Origin: CAVRUH01 sp963822595 | GTDB taxonomy: Bacteria > Chlamydiota > Chlamydiia > Chlamydiales > Waddliaceae | Length of the DNA: 64,000 nucleotides | Assembly (NCBI GenBank): GCA_963822595.1 | Contig: CAWGIG010000002.1 | Span: 1 to 64,000, forward strand | Direction: 5' to 3' | Shown here: positions 44,880-54,065 of the stretch, piece after piece | Layout of the letters: the number at the start of each line of letters is the position of its first letter | Numbering within the stretch: position 1 is the stretch's first letter | The notes under the pieces: model-generated | Database searches by the model: none | The model's input: the letters and a program-made list of their open reading frames with translations, nothing else | Told to the model about the DNA's origin: nothing | Made by a program: the position numbers and the translations under genes

Positions 44880-47327
44880 ATGACGCCCATCTATAATAAC
44901 TATTCCTATAATCCTTATAATTTAGCATCAATAAGCGGCATTGATGGGGAGGAGGATGAGGAGAATCTTTTCCAATGCCAGCGCACCGCTATAATTGAAG
45001 ATTTGCTGATTAGAATAAAAGAGACAAGGGCTGCAGGGGAAGATGATGAACCACAAAAAATCCTCTATTTTTTCGATGAATTCCTCAAGAAATTAGTGGC
45101 GGATTGCGGTTATTTAGAAACAGAAGACGTTCTTTCACTCCTTCAGTCAGCAGTGGATGTTGTAGGGAATAGGCTGCAAACCACTGATTATCAGAGGATT
45201 ACATGCTTTAAATTACTTTATCTAGTAAAAACATATACCAAATTGATCCACTCTCGAGGGAGCAATGGAAATTTCTATGTGAAGTTGGATTTTTCATTCG
45301 CTCTAAGATTAAAAAATATTTTTGAGCCCTATTTTCTCGGGAAAAACTATGTTATCTGGAGGGAGGTGTATGTTGAGACGATAATATTAAATGCTAAGAA
45401 ATATGAGTGTACTTCGTATGAGTTACCCGAATTTATAAATAGTCTTACCGTTTTGGAAGTGGTTTTTTCTTCGGACAATTCAGAAGGTGCTTCTTTGGAT
45501 TTACTTTTGCCGAAGAGGAATCGTGAAGTGGCCTTTGAATTTTTAAAGCGTTTGTCATGCTGCGGGATATCTTTAACCTTTTTTTACGAGTTCACTAAAG
45601 ACGTTTTTTATTTTGGTCAACTTTCGGATGAAGAGGTTGAAGTTATAAACATGTATTTAGATTATATGTCTTTATCACGGACAATAGACATACTTTTCCA
45701 AATGGAAGAGAAGAATGTGTTGTCATTTGCGGGATGGAATATGCTTGTTGAAGGTCTCTTTAAAAAGGTAGACCGAATAAAAAGCATCTTTTTTCTAGAT
45801 GTTTGGAATTTGATGAAATTTTCAACAATAATTATGAATAAAATGACTTTTGAGGGAGATTTTCTTTCGAGAGTCCATGCTGTTTTAGATAAAAACATCA
45901 GGTTGCAATTGGAAGATAAAAACAGTATCAATTGCTTGAGTTTTTCGGTTGCAGAAGTACGGAAAATAAACGCGGAATTGGGTGGTTTTCTGAAGGTTTT
46001 GGGTCAGGTGGGAAATGATATTCACAGAAAAAAATTAGCCGACGTTTTGTTTTTCGTTATAGTCACTTATATGAGGGCTTTGAAGGAAGAGAACACCCTT
46101 TCATTAGTTGAAGCATTAGCTCCGCATATCGAGTCAAATCCTGAGGTAGACTACTCCCTTTTATTGATGGTCCTTGAATTGATCCTTATCACTGAAGAAG
46201 AGAAAAAAGATATAAATGAATTGATTTCTCGATTGGCAAAACTTTCTCTGTTTAAGAACTCGGATTTACTTCAATTGCTCAGGCATTGGAATAGTTTCAT
46301 CGATGATTTCATGATTTTATATAGAGGGGGGGATGAATACAACTTGTTAGAGGTGTTGAGTCCTCTATTAGGACTATCGGTACGGGAGATCATTCTTGTT
46401 TTGTCGTTAGAAGTTAATGAGATAAAAAGTATAACCAAATGTAAAAGAAGGTTGCTTGAAAAAAACGTGAAAACCGTTCCTAGTGATTTTGAGATGGGCA
46501 TTCTTAGTCGATTCTTTGAAAAAAAAGATACTAAAATCTTGTTAGATTCTTTTCTTAATTTGCGAAGTCTCTATCTTTTTTCGGAGGATTTTGAACAAAG
46601 GGTCATTAGAAACATTCTTAAGAGCTTGGTGAATCCGGTTAAATCAAAGTTACCTGTTCAGAAACTCATACAGTTCGACGACGATAAGAAAGAAAAAATT
46701 TGTCGAATTTGGGAAAAACAGCTTCCGAAAGAGCCTGCATTGGATTATTTTTTTTACAAAGATGTTTTAAAATTCCTTGTGAGGCGAGATTTGAGTTTTA
46801 ATAAATGTCAATTTGCAAAAGACAATCTCGATTTAATCAAAGCATTTTTAAAGCAGCGCTTCAATCTCTTGGAAACATTCAATAAGAGCATTTATTTGAA
46901 TAATGAACCAACAACGATCATTTCAAGTAAAGAGGAGATAGCGATTGTTTTCGGCGAATACCAAGATTTAGTGAAATCAGTAGTGGAATTATACGGTTTA
47001 GATAGGTTAAAATCTCATTTCTTTCTTAACTGGATCGCCGGTTGTCAGACCTATTATTTAGAAGTCAGAAAAACGGCGCAGGCTACTGCCTATTCTATGG
47101 CTAATGTCAGTTACTATTTATTGGTAAAAAAGAATTTAATTGAAATGGTTATTTGTGCTTATGGGTTTATAAAAAATCCTTACGAGCAAAATCAAGCCTT
47201 TAGGATCATTCGCGCCTTTAATCGACCTCTGCTCACAAATGCGCAACCTACAGAAGCTAAGATTGTTTATAGGAAAAACAGGTTGAAATTATCGGAAAAT
47301 GAGTTTATAAATATTACAAAATTATGA
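44880..47327 (+). CDS. Unknown 815-residue helical protein
   Basis: The ATG follows ACAGGTAGGATAT. The protein is almost entirely predicted helix with many Leu/Lys/Glu and no glycine-rich or metal motifs; it has no signal peptide and no membrane span. I recognise no family. The N-terminus is Tyr/Asn-rich (IYNNYSYNPYNL) followed by an acidic stretch. Its stop codon overlaps the start codon of the aspartokinase gene (ATGA), so the two are translated together. Codon usage looks like that of the neighbours. A scaffold or solenoid-type role is possible but unproven. Confidence 0.65.
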   Translation: MTPIYNNYSYNPYNLASISGIDGEEDEENLFQCQRTAIIEDLLIRIKETRAAGEDDEPQKILYFFDEFLKKLVADCGYLETEDVLSLLQSAVDVVGNRLQTTDYQRITCFKLLYLVKTYTKLIHSRGSNGNFYVKLDFSFALRLKNIFEPYFLGKNYVIWREVYVETIILNAKKYECTSYELPEFINSLTVLEVVFSSDNSEGASLDLLLPKRNREVAFEFLKRLSCCGISLTFFYEFTKDVFYFGQLSDEEVEVINMYLDYMSLSRTIDILFQMEEKNVLSFAGWNMLVEGLFKKVDRIKSIFFLDVWNLMKFSTIIMNKMTFEGDFLSRVHAVLDKNIRLQLEDKNSINCLSFSVAEVRKINAELGGFLKVLGQVGNDIHRKKLADVLFFVIVTYMRALKEENTLSLVEALAPHIESNPEVDYSLLLMVLELILITEEEKKDINELISRLAKLSLFKNSDLLQLLRHWNSFIDDFMILYRGGDEYNLLEVLSPLLGLSVREIILVLSLEVNEIKSITKCKRRLLEKNVKTVPSDFEMGILSRFFEKKDTKILLDSFLNLRSLYLFSEDFEQRVIRNILKSLVNPVKSKLPVQKLIQFDDDKKEKICRIWEKQLPKEPALDYFFYKDVLKFLVRRDLSFNKCQFAKDNLDLIKAFLKQRFNLLETFNKSIYLNNEPTTIISSKEEIAIVFGEYQDLVKSVVELYGLDRLKSHFFLNWIAGCQTYYLEVRKTAQATAYSMANVSYYLLVKKNLIEMVICAYGFIKNPYEQNQAFRIIRAFNRPLLTNAQPTEAKIVYRKNRLKLSENEFINITKL

Positions 47328-48106
47328 AAACAATCGTCATGAAATTTGGGGGAGCGGCAGTAGCTTCGCCGGAACACTTTAAAAGAATTGCCGAGATCAT
47401 CCGAAGAAAAAAGGATGAATACGAACGCATTGTGGTCGTTGTCAGCGCGATGGGCGACACAACGGATCAACTCATAGAACTCGCAAAAAAGGTCCATCCT
47501 GACCCCCCTAGAAGAGAATATGATATGCTGATTACCGTGGGTGAGAGGATCAGTATTTCTTTGCTTGCGATGGCCTTGGCGCATCAAGGGCAGGAGGCAG
47601 TGAGTTTCACGGGGAGTCAATCGGGGATTATCACTTCCCCCCATCATAGTAATGCCAAGATAGTGGATGTGAGGCCCCACAGAGTGCTTTCGAATCTGGA
47701 GCTAGGAAAAACGGTCATTGTGGCAGGATTCCAGGGGGTTAGCAGGGGAGGAGAGATCACAACCCTAGGGCGTGGGGGGTCGGATACCTCTGCGGTGGCA
47801 TTGGGGATAGCTTTGGGGGCTGAAAAGGTGGAGTTTTATAAGGATGTTCCCTGGATTTACGAAGAAAATCCCAAAGTTAACCCAAAAGCCAAGCATTTGA
47901 CTCAAATTTCCTATGAGGATGTGATGGAAATTGTGAGAAGGGGAGCTGAGGTTTTGCATGATCGTTGTGTGGAGCTTGCCAAAAAGAATGGGCTTCCTTT
48001 GACAGTGCGTTCTTTTCTTGTGGAAGATGAAGAAAAATTGGGGACTTTTATCGGGAACCATGGAGCGCTTCGACAAGCAACATGCACGTATGAGGATGCA
48101 GATTAA
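47324..48106 (+). CDS. Aspartate kinase, catalytic domain only
   Basis: A 260-residue amino-acid-kinase-fold protein: KFGGAAVASPEHF, VVVSAMGDTTDQLI, LITVGERISISLLAMAL, TLGRGGSDTSAVALGIALGA and YEENPKVNPKAKHLTQISYE are typical of aspartokinase. It phosphorylates aspartate at the first step of the lysine/diaminopimelate pathway, needed for peptidoglycan precursors. The C-terminal ACT domains that normally give feedback inhibition are absent; the protein ends soon after the catalytic domain (RSFLVEDEEKLGTFIG). The total is about 160-180 residues shorter than most bacterial enzymes. It is translationally coupled to the unknown gene upstream. Confidence 0.9.
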   Translation: MKTIVMKFGGAAVASPEHFKRIAEIIRRKKDEYERIVVVVSAMGDTTDQLIELAKKVHPDPPRREYDMLITVGERISISLLAMALAHQGQEAVSFTGSQSGIITSPHHSNAKIVDVRPHRVLSNLELGKTVIVAGFQGVSRGGEITTLGRGGSDTSAVALGIALGAEKVEFYKDVPWIYEENPKVNPKAKHLTQISYEDVMEIVRRGAEVLHDRCVELAKKNGLPLTVRSFLVEDEEKLGTFIGNHGALRQATCTYEDAD

Positions 48107-48115
48107 TTGGAAGAT

Positions 48116-48291
48116 AGATTGTATAGTCCGAATAAACAGGATAAGCAGGATCGGAGGCGGCAGGATAAAAGGATAAGAAAAAATAAAAAATAAAAAAAAA
48201 TAATTCATTTTTCCTTTCTTATCTTTTCTTATCCTTTTTTATCCTGCCGCTTGCGATCCTGCTTATCCTGTTAATTGGGACTATACAATCT
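48116..48291. repeat. Long palindrome, family 2 copy D
   Basis: AGATTGTATAGTCCGAATAA and ACAGGATAAGCAGGATCGG mirror CCTGCTTATCCTGTTAATTG and GGACTATACAATCT. The left centre is A-rich and the right centre T/C-rich. It fills most of the 258-base gap after the aspartokinase gene and could act as its terminator. Same family as copy C at 34.5 kb. Confidence 0.9.
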
Positions 48292-48364
48292 AAAAGCATA
48301 CTTGGAAAATAATGGCGAAATCTGTATCTTTCGCCTGATACCTATAGAGTATCATTAATTACCT

Positions 48365-50257
48365 ATGACTGAAGATTATTATTTGCCTAGCATCAAAACG
48401 GACTTTGACGCATCTGCCGAGAACAATGTTCTCTATAAGGAAGCTCTCAAAAATGCTTTGAAAAAAGTCATTCCAAAAGAATTGCTCGTCGAAGGGATAG
48501 ATAATTACAAAAAAAAATTAGAATCTATACTCCCGCTGATGCGATCGACTCCTTGCGTTACGGCTCCTTCCAATATGTCATTTTACCTCTTAGCGAAATG
48601 CCGTCCTAACGCCTTTAAATTCTTTTTTGAGATGATTAGCAAGTGGTTGGTTCCGGGTAAGCGCTTGAATGTCGTCATGGTTTATGGTGCCGATTTCGCC
48701 TTTGAGGATATTTCCGAAGATCTTTATTCTCTTTGCGAGGTCATGATAAAAATCGAAAGTGAATCCGAAATCAATGAAATCTTGCACCATCTTCCCATCA
48801 TCGAAACTGAAGTCTGTTTGGGGGTAGAATCAAGATACTATGCACGCCGTATTTTAGAGGTCAAAGGTCTTTCAGCGGATGCAAAAACTGCATTGATCCA
48901 AGAATATATTGCTTACATTGTTTCAAGGCTTCCAAAAAATTTTGAGCACGATGTCTTCACTGAAATGCAGCACGTTTTGGTGATGTGCCGCGATGAGTTC
49001 AAGGCAAGGCGCAATGTTAAACATTTGAGCCGTATTATTTGCGCACAGTATCTTTTCAGAAAATCGATGCGAGAGAAGGTGAGGGTTTCTCCGGAAAAAC
49101 GGCACTTGCCCCTCAAGCTTTTCAGAGAACAGATTGCTTTTGGAAACTCGAAAAAAACGGTCCTTGGAGTCCTTTTAGGGCTGAATTTTATGAAAGATAA
49201 AGAAATTTTCCAAGAGACCCATCTTGTTAAAGCGATTCAAAACTATGTTCCAAATGCTATTCCTGTAGAAAATTCTTTTTTTAGCATTAGAAGGGGTTCG
49301 GAGAGCATTTGCACTCTTTATTTAGAGATTGAAAAGCCTGACGGGAGTCATTTTACGGGCGAGGAAATCCGTCTATTACGGACACAGCTTCCCACGGATC
49401 TTGAAGATTGCATCGAGCATATGATGCATCCTGTGTTTATGCCGCGCAATGAAGAAGAAATCATGAGAAATATTTTGAGTTTGAGTAATCAGATCAAATA
49501 TTTGCGAGATATTCCTCAAATGTTTGTGACCTTTGATGAGCAGACAGAGATGCATTTATTTTTTACCATTACTTTGGTAAGAGTTGTGAAGCCCGAAACG
49601 ATTTCCATTGAGGAGCACTTTAAGAATTCAGGAACGGCCTTTGAGTATATCCACGATCAATGTAAGACGGTCGGTTACTTGAGGAAGAAGTATCGTAAGG
49701 AAGCGACTGTTTTTCGGGTAAGGGTCTCGAAAGCGCAATTTTTGCGTCGTGACCATTCTATAGACTTGTATAAAGCCCGCCAGGTGGTCGTGTCTGAAAT
49801 TGCAAACATTGTTGGGGATGTCAGAGATTTTAATGGTGGGATGATTTCGAAGCAAAATGAGCTGTTATCAGCGATCAGAAAGCTGTTGAAAAATTCTGTA
49901 AAATACAATGATTTGTTGTTGGAAAATATGTTTTATTCGTTGCATCCGACGATGATGAGAACGGTGTTAGAGCCGGAAACGCTCAAAAACTTCTTTTTGA
50001 TGTTTTTGGATGCGGTGAATGGCAAACTGGAGCAAAAGGTGCGTAAGGAGTCGCATTTTGTCTATGTAATGACACCGGTGGTGGATCAGGAAGCTGAAGA
50101 TAAGATGAAAACATCGTTGTCTCATATGAAGATCAATCCTTCATCGCTGGCAACAGCTAGCGTCGCTCAGGGGGATAACTCGTATTTTGGAATTATCTAT
50201 CGCTGTGACGATCCTCTGAAGCAGGCTGAGTTCTGCAAATCTATTAGTTGTTCATAG
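48365..50257 (+). CDS. Unknown 630-residue protein
   Basis: A long soluble protein without signal peptide or membrane span. Regions of note are an N-terminal helical part with CVTAPSNMSFYLLAKCRPNA, a central mixed part (FFSIRRGSESICTLYLEIEK) and a C-terminal part ending in VMTPVVDQEAEDKMK and FGIIYRCDD. I recognise no family, and no catalytic motif stands out. The start codon lacks a clear ribosome site. The frame is uninterrupted over 1.9 kb, so the gene is real. It converges with the F-box/ankyrin gene with only three bases between. Confidence 0.65.
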   Translation: MTEDYYLPSIKTDFDASAENNVLYKEALKNALKKVIPKELLVEGIDNYKKKLESILPLMRSTPCVTAPSNMSFYLLAKCRPNAFKFFFEMISKWLVPGKRLNVVMVYGADFAFEDISEDLYSLCEVMIKIESESEINEILHHLPIIETEVCLGVESRYYARRILEVKGLSADAKTALIQEYIAYIVSRLPKNFEHDVFTEMQHVLVMCRDEFKARRNVKHLSRIICAQYLFRKSMREKVRVSPEKRHLPLKLFREQIAFGNSKKTVLGVLLGLNFMKDKEIFQETHLVKAIQNYVPNAIPVENSFFSIRRGSESICTLYLEIEKPDGSHFTGEEIRLLRTQLPTDLEDCIEHMMHPVFMPRNEEEIMRNILSLSNQIKYLRDIPQMFVTFDEQTEMHLFFTITLVRVVKPETISIEEHFKNSGTAFEYIHDQCKTVGYLRKKYRKEATVFRVRVSKAQFLRRDHSIDLYKARQVVVSEIANIVGDVRDFNGGMISKQNELLSAIRKLLKNSVKYNDLLLENMFYSLHPTMMRTVLEPETLKNFFLMFLDAVNGKLEQKVRKESHFVYVMTPVVDQEAEDKMKTSLSHMKINPSSLATASVAQGDNSYFGIIYRCDDPLKQAEFCKSISCS

Positions 50258-50260
50258 AGG

Positions 50261-51421
50261 TTAAAAAGCTGCGCTTGCTCCGTGCTCTAGAAGTAATTTA
50301 ACGATTGTAACATTATCTGAATTTGCTTTATTAAATGCATAGAGCAAAGCGGTGTTTCTGTTTTTATCAATTTTATTGATCGATTCTACTGCACCACGCT
50401 GCAACAGCCATTCTACCATTTCATAACTTCTTTTATCAACAGTGCATGCGTGCATGAGGGGTGTTTTTCCTTCTCTGTCGCCCTCATTGATTAATTTATC
50501 GAGTCCATTCTGGAATAGGAAATTCACAGTTTCGATATTTTGGCTGCGAATTTCCGCTATTAAGACCGGCATAGGATATTTGCAAAGGGAGAGTAAACAT
50601 ATAGCAAGATCCGTGTTTTTTCTTTCGATACAATGGTTAATGGCAGTACATCCATCTTTAGCCACCCTATCGACGTTTGCTCCTAATTCTATCAAAAGTT
50701 TACAGAATTCTATTGCTACTTTGCCATTTCTCATATTTGCAGCGTACATGAGGGGAGTCCAACCATCTTTATCCAATTGATCTACAGGAACTCCGGCCTC
50801 TTTAACTAGGGCTTCGATAAGAACTTTACTTTCTTCAGCTATAGCTAAATGTAATAATCCCGATCCTAAGTAGTCTCTTGCATGGGGAAACAATTTCTTC
50901 ACTTCTGTATAGATGAAATCAGCATTTTCTGTTTTATTCTTGAATCCTGGGCATATATGACCGATTGTGATTTTTTCTAAAATTTTAAAACGTTCTGAAT
51001 ATTTTTTCAAAACAGATTCATATGAATCGTTTGATCCACTTTCAAAGATTTTCCTAAGTAGTGTTTCATCCGATTCATTAAAAAACCTTTTATTGTTAAA
51101 GCTCTGAAAATCAGGTATATCTTCTAAGGATTGATTTTGATGAGTTATTTGTATTCCTAAAAGGAATAGGGGGGCATTTAGAAAAAGGTACAATTCAGCA
51201 ACGGTTTTGGGATTTTGTTTAATTCCCCAACTCACTCGCCCATGCAGCATGGTGAGTTTATTATTCCAAATCTTTCTAGTATTAACATCGGATAAATCTT
51301 TAAAGACAAGATCCCAGACATGTTTACAGGTGCTTCCAAAGGCAATTTTTGCCCGATCGGTACAACGTTCCAATATCATAACTTGCCAATCAGTATCCAA
51401 ATTCAAAAATGGGGATTCCAT
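50261..51421 (-). CDS. F-box-like plus ankyrin-repeat protein
   Basis: From the ATG at 51421 (MESPFLNLDTDWQ, with AGG upstream) the protein has 386 residues; a TTG start nine codons earlier is possible. Residues 8-45 resemble an F-box (LDTDWQVMILERCTDRAKIA, FGSTCKHVWDLVF). Residues about 180-386 hold five or six ankyrin repeats (DKDGWTPLMYAANMRNGK, VAKDGCTAINHCIERKNT, DREGKTPLMHACTVDKRS, DKNRNTALLYAFNKANSD). The combination suits a ubiquitin-ligase adaptor in which ankyrins bind the target, probably exported to the host (inference). Confidence 0.78.
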   Translation of the reverse strand: MESPFLNLDTDWQVMILERCTDRAKIAFGSTCKHVWDLVFKDLSDVNTRKIWNNKLTMLHGRVSWGIKQNPKTVAELYLFLNAPLFLLGIQITHQNQSLEDIPDFQSFNNKRFFNESDETLLRKIFESGSNDSYESVLKKYSERFKILEKITIGHICPGFKNKTENADFIYTEVKKLFPHARDYLGSGLLHLAIAEESKVLIEALVKEAGVPVDQLDKDGWTPLMYAANMRNGKVAIEFCKLLIELGANVDRVAKDGCTAINHCIERKNTDLAICLLSLCKYPMPVLIAEIRSQNIETVNFLFQNGLDKLINEGDREGKTPLMHACTVDKRSYEMVEWLLQRGAVESINKIDKNRNTALLYAFNKANSDNVTIVKLLLEHGASAAF

Positions 51422-51503
51422 AAAGACGCCTAAGGTTAATTTTATCAACTTTTATAACGAGTTATATTGTTATTGGCAAATGAAAATCTGGAGTGACTCG
51501 AAA

Positions 51504-51546
51504 ATGGACGGAATGGACGACATGGACTCAATGGACGACATGGACG
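51504..51546. repeat. Nonamer repeat, short copy
   Basis: Five ATGGAC units at 9-base spacing (ATGGACGGA, ATGGACGAC, ATGGACTCA, ATGGACGAC) between the F-box/ankyrin gene and yqgE, with one inverted GTCCATGTC at about 51560. Same family as 25.0 kb. Confidence 0.8.
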
Positions 51547-51567
51547 TTTGCACCATCAGTCCATGTC

Positions 51568-52137
51568 TTAATTCAAACTTAAATCTTCCGGGATCATGGA
51601 AAGAGTGGCGTATTTACCGCCCATCTCACGGAGCAGAGTTTGCCACAACTTTTCAGGAGGGATATGAAAGATGTGCCTGCGCGATGCCGGATACAAAAAC
51701 CATCCACCATCCAAAAATTCCCGCTCAAGTTGCCCGGCGCCCCAACCGGAATAACCAAAGCATAATAACACTTCAGGTCCAATCGGATCCGTGATTATCT
51801 CTTGAAGAAATTGCAAATCGCCGCCAAGATACACGTCAGGGCAAATTTCTAATGTTTGTTCCGTATTTTTGGAGTAGGTATGCAAAAGCATCATCTGATT
51901 GGTCTGCACAGGACCGCCGGCGCGAATGCCTACATTCGGATTGCTCAAATTATTAATGTTAATGATTTCTTCGGGGAGCTCGAGTTCCAGGCTTTTGTTC
52001 ACGACAAGTCCAAACGAGCCATTAGGATTATGCTCGCAAACGAGCACAACACTCCTGAAGAACAACCCTGATTCGACATCCGGCGTCGAAATCATAAATG
52101 TTCCCTTCTGAATTTGACTGTACGGTACGTTCTCCAT
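51568..52137 (-). CDS. yqgE: YqgE/AlgH (UPF0301) family protein
   Basis: A 189-residue protein of family length with KGTFMISTPDVESGLFFRSV, LVCEHNPNGSFGLVVNKSLE, RAGGPVQTNQMMLLHTY and CFGYSGWGAGQLEREFLDGG. The family has a beta-rich fold and no firmly established function; AlgH influences alginate expression in Pseudomonas. It follows the MCE gene by two bases and is the last gene of the Mla-type operon. Confidence 0.92.
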   Translation of the reverse strand: MENVPYSQIQKGTFMISTPDVESGLFFRSVVLVCEHNPNGSFGLVVNKSLELELPEEIININNLSNPNVGIRAGGPVQTNQMMLLHTYSKNTEQTLEICPDVYLGGDLQFLQEIITDPIGPEVLLCFGYSGWGAGQLEREFLDGGWFLYPASRRHIFHIPPEKLWQTLLREMGGKYATLSMIPEDLSLN

Positions 52138-52139
52138 AT

Positions 52140-53285
52140 TTACTCCGCGTATGCGTTAGGGGGAATTAATTCCGTTTTATTCACTTGAGCTTGATTCAGC
52201 TGGTTATTATACATGCGCAACTCTTCTTCAAGCGCCGTAACGCGTCTCATGAGTTCCGCAAATACTTTAGAAAATTCCTTGTCCTCTATTAAAGATTCAT
52301 TTCCCTGATATCCGCCATAGTTGTTCGATTTCTCGATGACCATAGAAACTCTGGATAGGGCGGTCTGTATTTGATCGACCTCATCATTAAAGTAATTTCT
52401 AAACTCTTGAGGCGTCGACAGCTTTTCGAGAAGGTTCATTCTTCGAGCACGTAGACGCTGCCATCCTTTATCCAAATGGAAAAGGACACCGTAATGGTTT
52501 ACATCGTCAAAAATTGTTTCTCCTTTGCTTAAGAGGGAAGTGAGTTGTAGATACAGATCATCTCTAGAAAGGAGTCTTCCGAGAGTGCCTTCGCCCTCTT
52601 TCACTTTTTTCGTGATTTCATCGATGTTCGCGGACGCATCTGCGATACTAGTGATTGTATTATTGATGTCTTCCTTCGAAGCTTTTAAATTGTCAGTGAT
52701 ATCGCGAAGATTTTCGACGGTTAGCGATAGATTGTCCCAAGTTTTATTCTTGTTTAAAACTTCAATAGCTTCATTTGCCTTATCTAAAAACTCATCCAAT
52801 TTAGTGGCGACATCTTTAAATTCGCGGAAAGCATCTTCAACAGATCCCACTTGTTCGGAATAGATAATTTGATCATTCCCAATTAACTTAAGGACTTGAC
52901 CGGGTTTTAAGGGTTCAGGGTCGATGGCAACGGATTTTTCCCCTAAAAGCCCCGCTGTTTTTAACATGATTCTGTCGGTATTGTAGACTTTTACGGAGCT
53001 GTCAATAGAGAGGACCAATTCATAGGCATATATATCACCATTAATCGAATTTCTATGAATTGTAGCGTCTTCAACCGGATGTATAGCGACCACTTCACCG
53101 ACAGGCTTACCGGCGAAAAGGACGCGTGTGCCCACATTTACTTTTTCGATGTCGGTAAATAAAACATGCAATGTCTGGCCCTCATCGCCAATAAAAGGGT
53201 GGAGGAACATCAGCATAAATATAATGATGCCGCTTGCTGTGGCGACAAAAATTCCTATGAGCAGATTTTTTATTCTGTCCGGCAT
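52140..53285 (-). CDS. MCE-domain lipid-transport protein (MlaD-like)
   Basis: A 381-residue protein. An N-terminal membrane helix (LLIGIFVATASGIIIFMLMF) is followed by the MCE domain (residues about 38-125: TLHVLFTDIEKVNVGTRVLF, GKPVGEVVAIHPVED) and a long coiled-coil tail. MCE proteins form rings in the periplasm that pass phospholipids between membranes. It lies directly after the ABC ATPase gene, with no gap, in the order permease-ATPase-MCE-yqgE. Confidence 0.9.
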   Translation of the reverse strand: MPDRIKNLLIGIFVATASGIIIFMLMFLHPFIGDEGQTLHVLFTDIEKVNVGTRVLFAGKPVGEVVAIHPVEDATIHRNSINGDIYAYELVLSIDSSVKVYNTDRIMLKTAGLLGEKSVAIDPEPLKPGQVLKLIGNDQIIYSEQVGSVEDAFREFKDVATKLDEFLDKANEAIEVLNKNKTWDNLSLTVENLRDITDNLKASKEDINNTITSIADASANIDEITKKVKEGEGTLGRLLSRDDLYLQLTSLLSKGETIFDDVNHYGVLFHLDKGWQRLRARRMNLLEKLSTPQEFRNYFNDEVDQIQTALSRVSMVIEKSNNYGGYQGNESLIEDKEFSKVFAELMRRVTALEEELRMYNNQLNQAQVNKTELIPPNAYAE

Positions 53286-54062
53286 TTACTCTTCACTCCT
53301 CTTATGGTGACCTTTCATGACTTCATCTGTAAGTAAAGCGTAACTTAAGAACTTTTGCAAGAAAGGATCATCAATTTTCATAAATTTATCAACGGGGGCT
53401 ATATATTCGATTTTTCCATCAACATGCAAAGCTAACCGATCTGCCACTTCCAAGGCATAACGCATTTCATGCGTAACTACCACGCTTGTTGCTTTCAATT
53501 CCTGTCTAATTTTATTGATTAACTCGGTGATATGCATCGCCGTAATAGGGTCAAGACCCGTAGTGGGTTCATCATAAAGCAAGATCTTGGGTTTATAGAC
53601 GATAAGCCGAGCTAAGGCGGCGCGTTTTCGCATGCCTCCTGAGAGTTCCGAAGGCATTTTGAGCTGCGTGTCTTCAAGATTCACCATCTTAAGGGCTTCC
53701 GCAACCCTATCTTTAACTTCCTTTTCCTTAATGTCATGGAAATGCTGCCTCAGATAAAAGGCCACATTTTCTCCGACATTCATCGAGTCAAATAAGGCGG
53801 CGCTCTGAAAAAGCATGCCCATTTGCATAGTCTCTTTTTGTCTTTCCTGACGAGGTACGGTACTTAAATTCTTCCCATTGACTTCAACATATCCGCGGTC
53901 AGGATTTTCGATGCCGATGATTTGGCGCAAAAGGACGCTTTTACCGGCCCCGGACCTTCCTATAATAACGAGTGTTTCGCCGTCTTCAATGGTGACGTTG
54001 AGTCCTTTAAGAACTTCTAACGAACCGTAACTCTTCCAGAGGTCTTTTGCTATTATAGGCAT
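53286..54062 (-). CDS. ABC transporter ATP-binding protein (MlaF-like)
   Basis: A 258-residue ATPase: Walker A GRSGAGKSVLLRQI, Q-loop MLFQSAALFDSMNV, signature LSGGMRKRAALAR, Walker B ILLYDEPTTGLDP and switch His in VVTHEM. The GxSGxGKSVLL and SGGMRKRAALAR forms are characteristic of the Mla/Mkl subgroup that powers phospholipid transport. It lies three bases after the permease gene and abuts the MCE gene. Confidence 0.95.
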   Translation of the reverse strand: MPIIAKDLWKSYGSLEVLKGLNVTIEDGETLVIIGRSGAGKSVLLRQIIGIENPDRGYVEVNGKNLSTVPRQERQKETMQMGMLFQSAALFDSMNVGENVAFYLRQHFHDIKEKEVKDRVAEALKMVNLEDTQLKMPSELSGGMRKRAALARLIVYKPKILLYDEPTTGLDPITAMHITELINKIRQELKATSVVVTHEMRYALEVADRLALHVDGKIEYIAPVDKFMKIDDPFLQKFLSYALLTDEVMKGHHKRSEE

Positions 54063-54065
54063 ATT

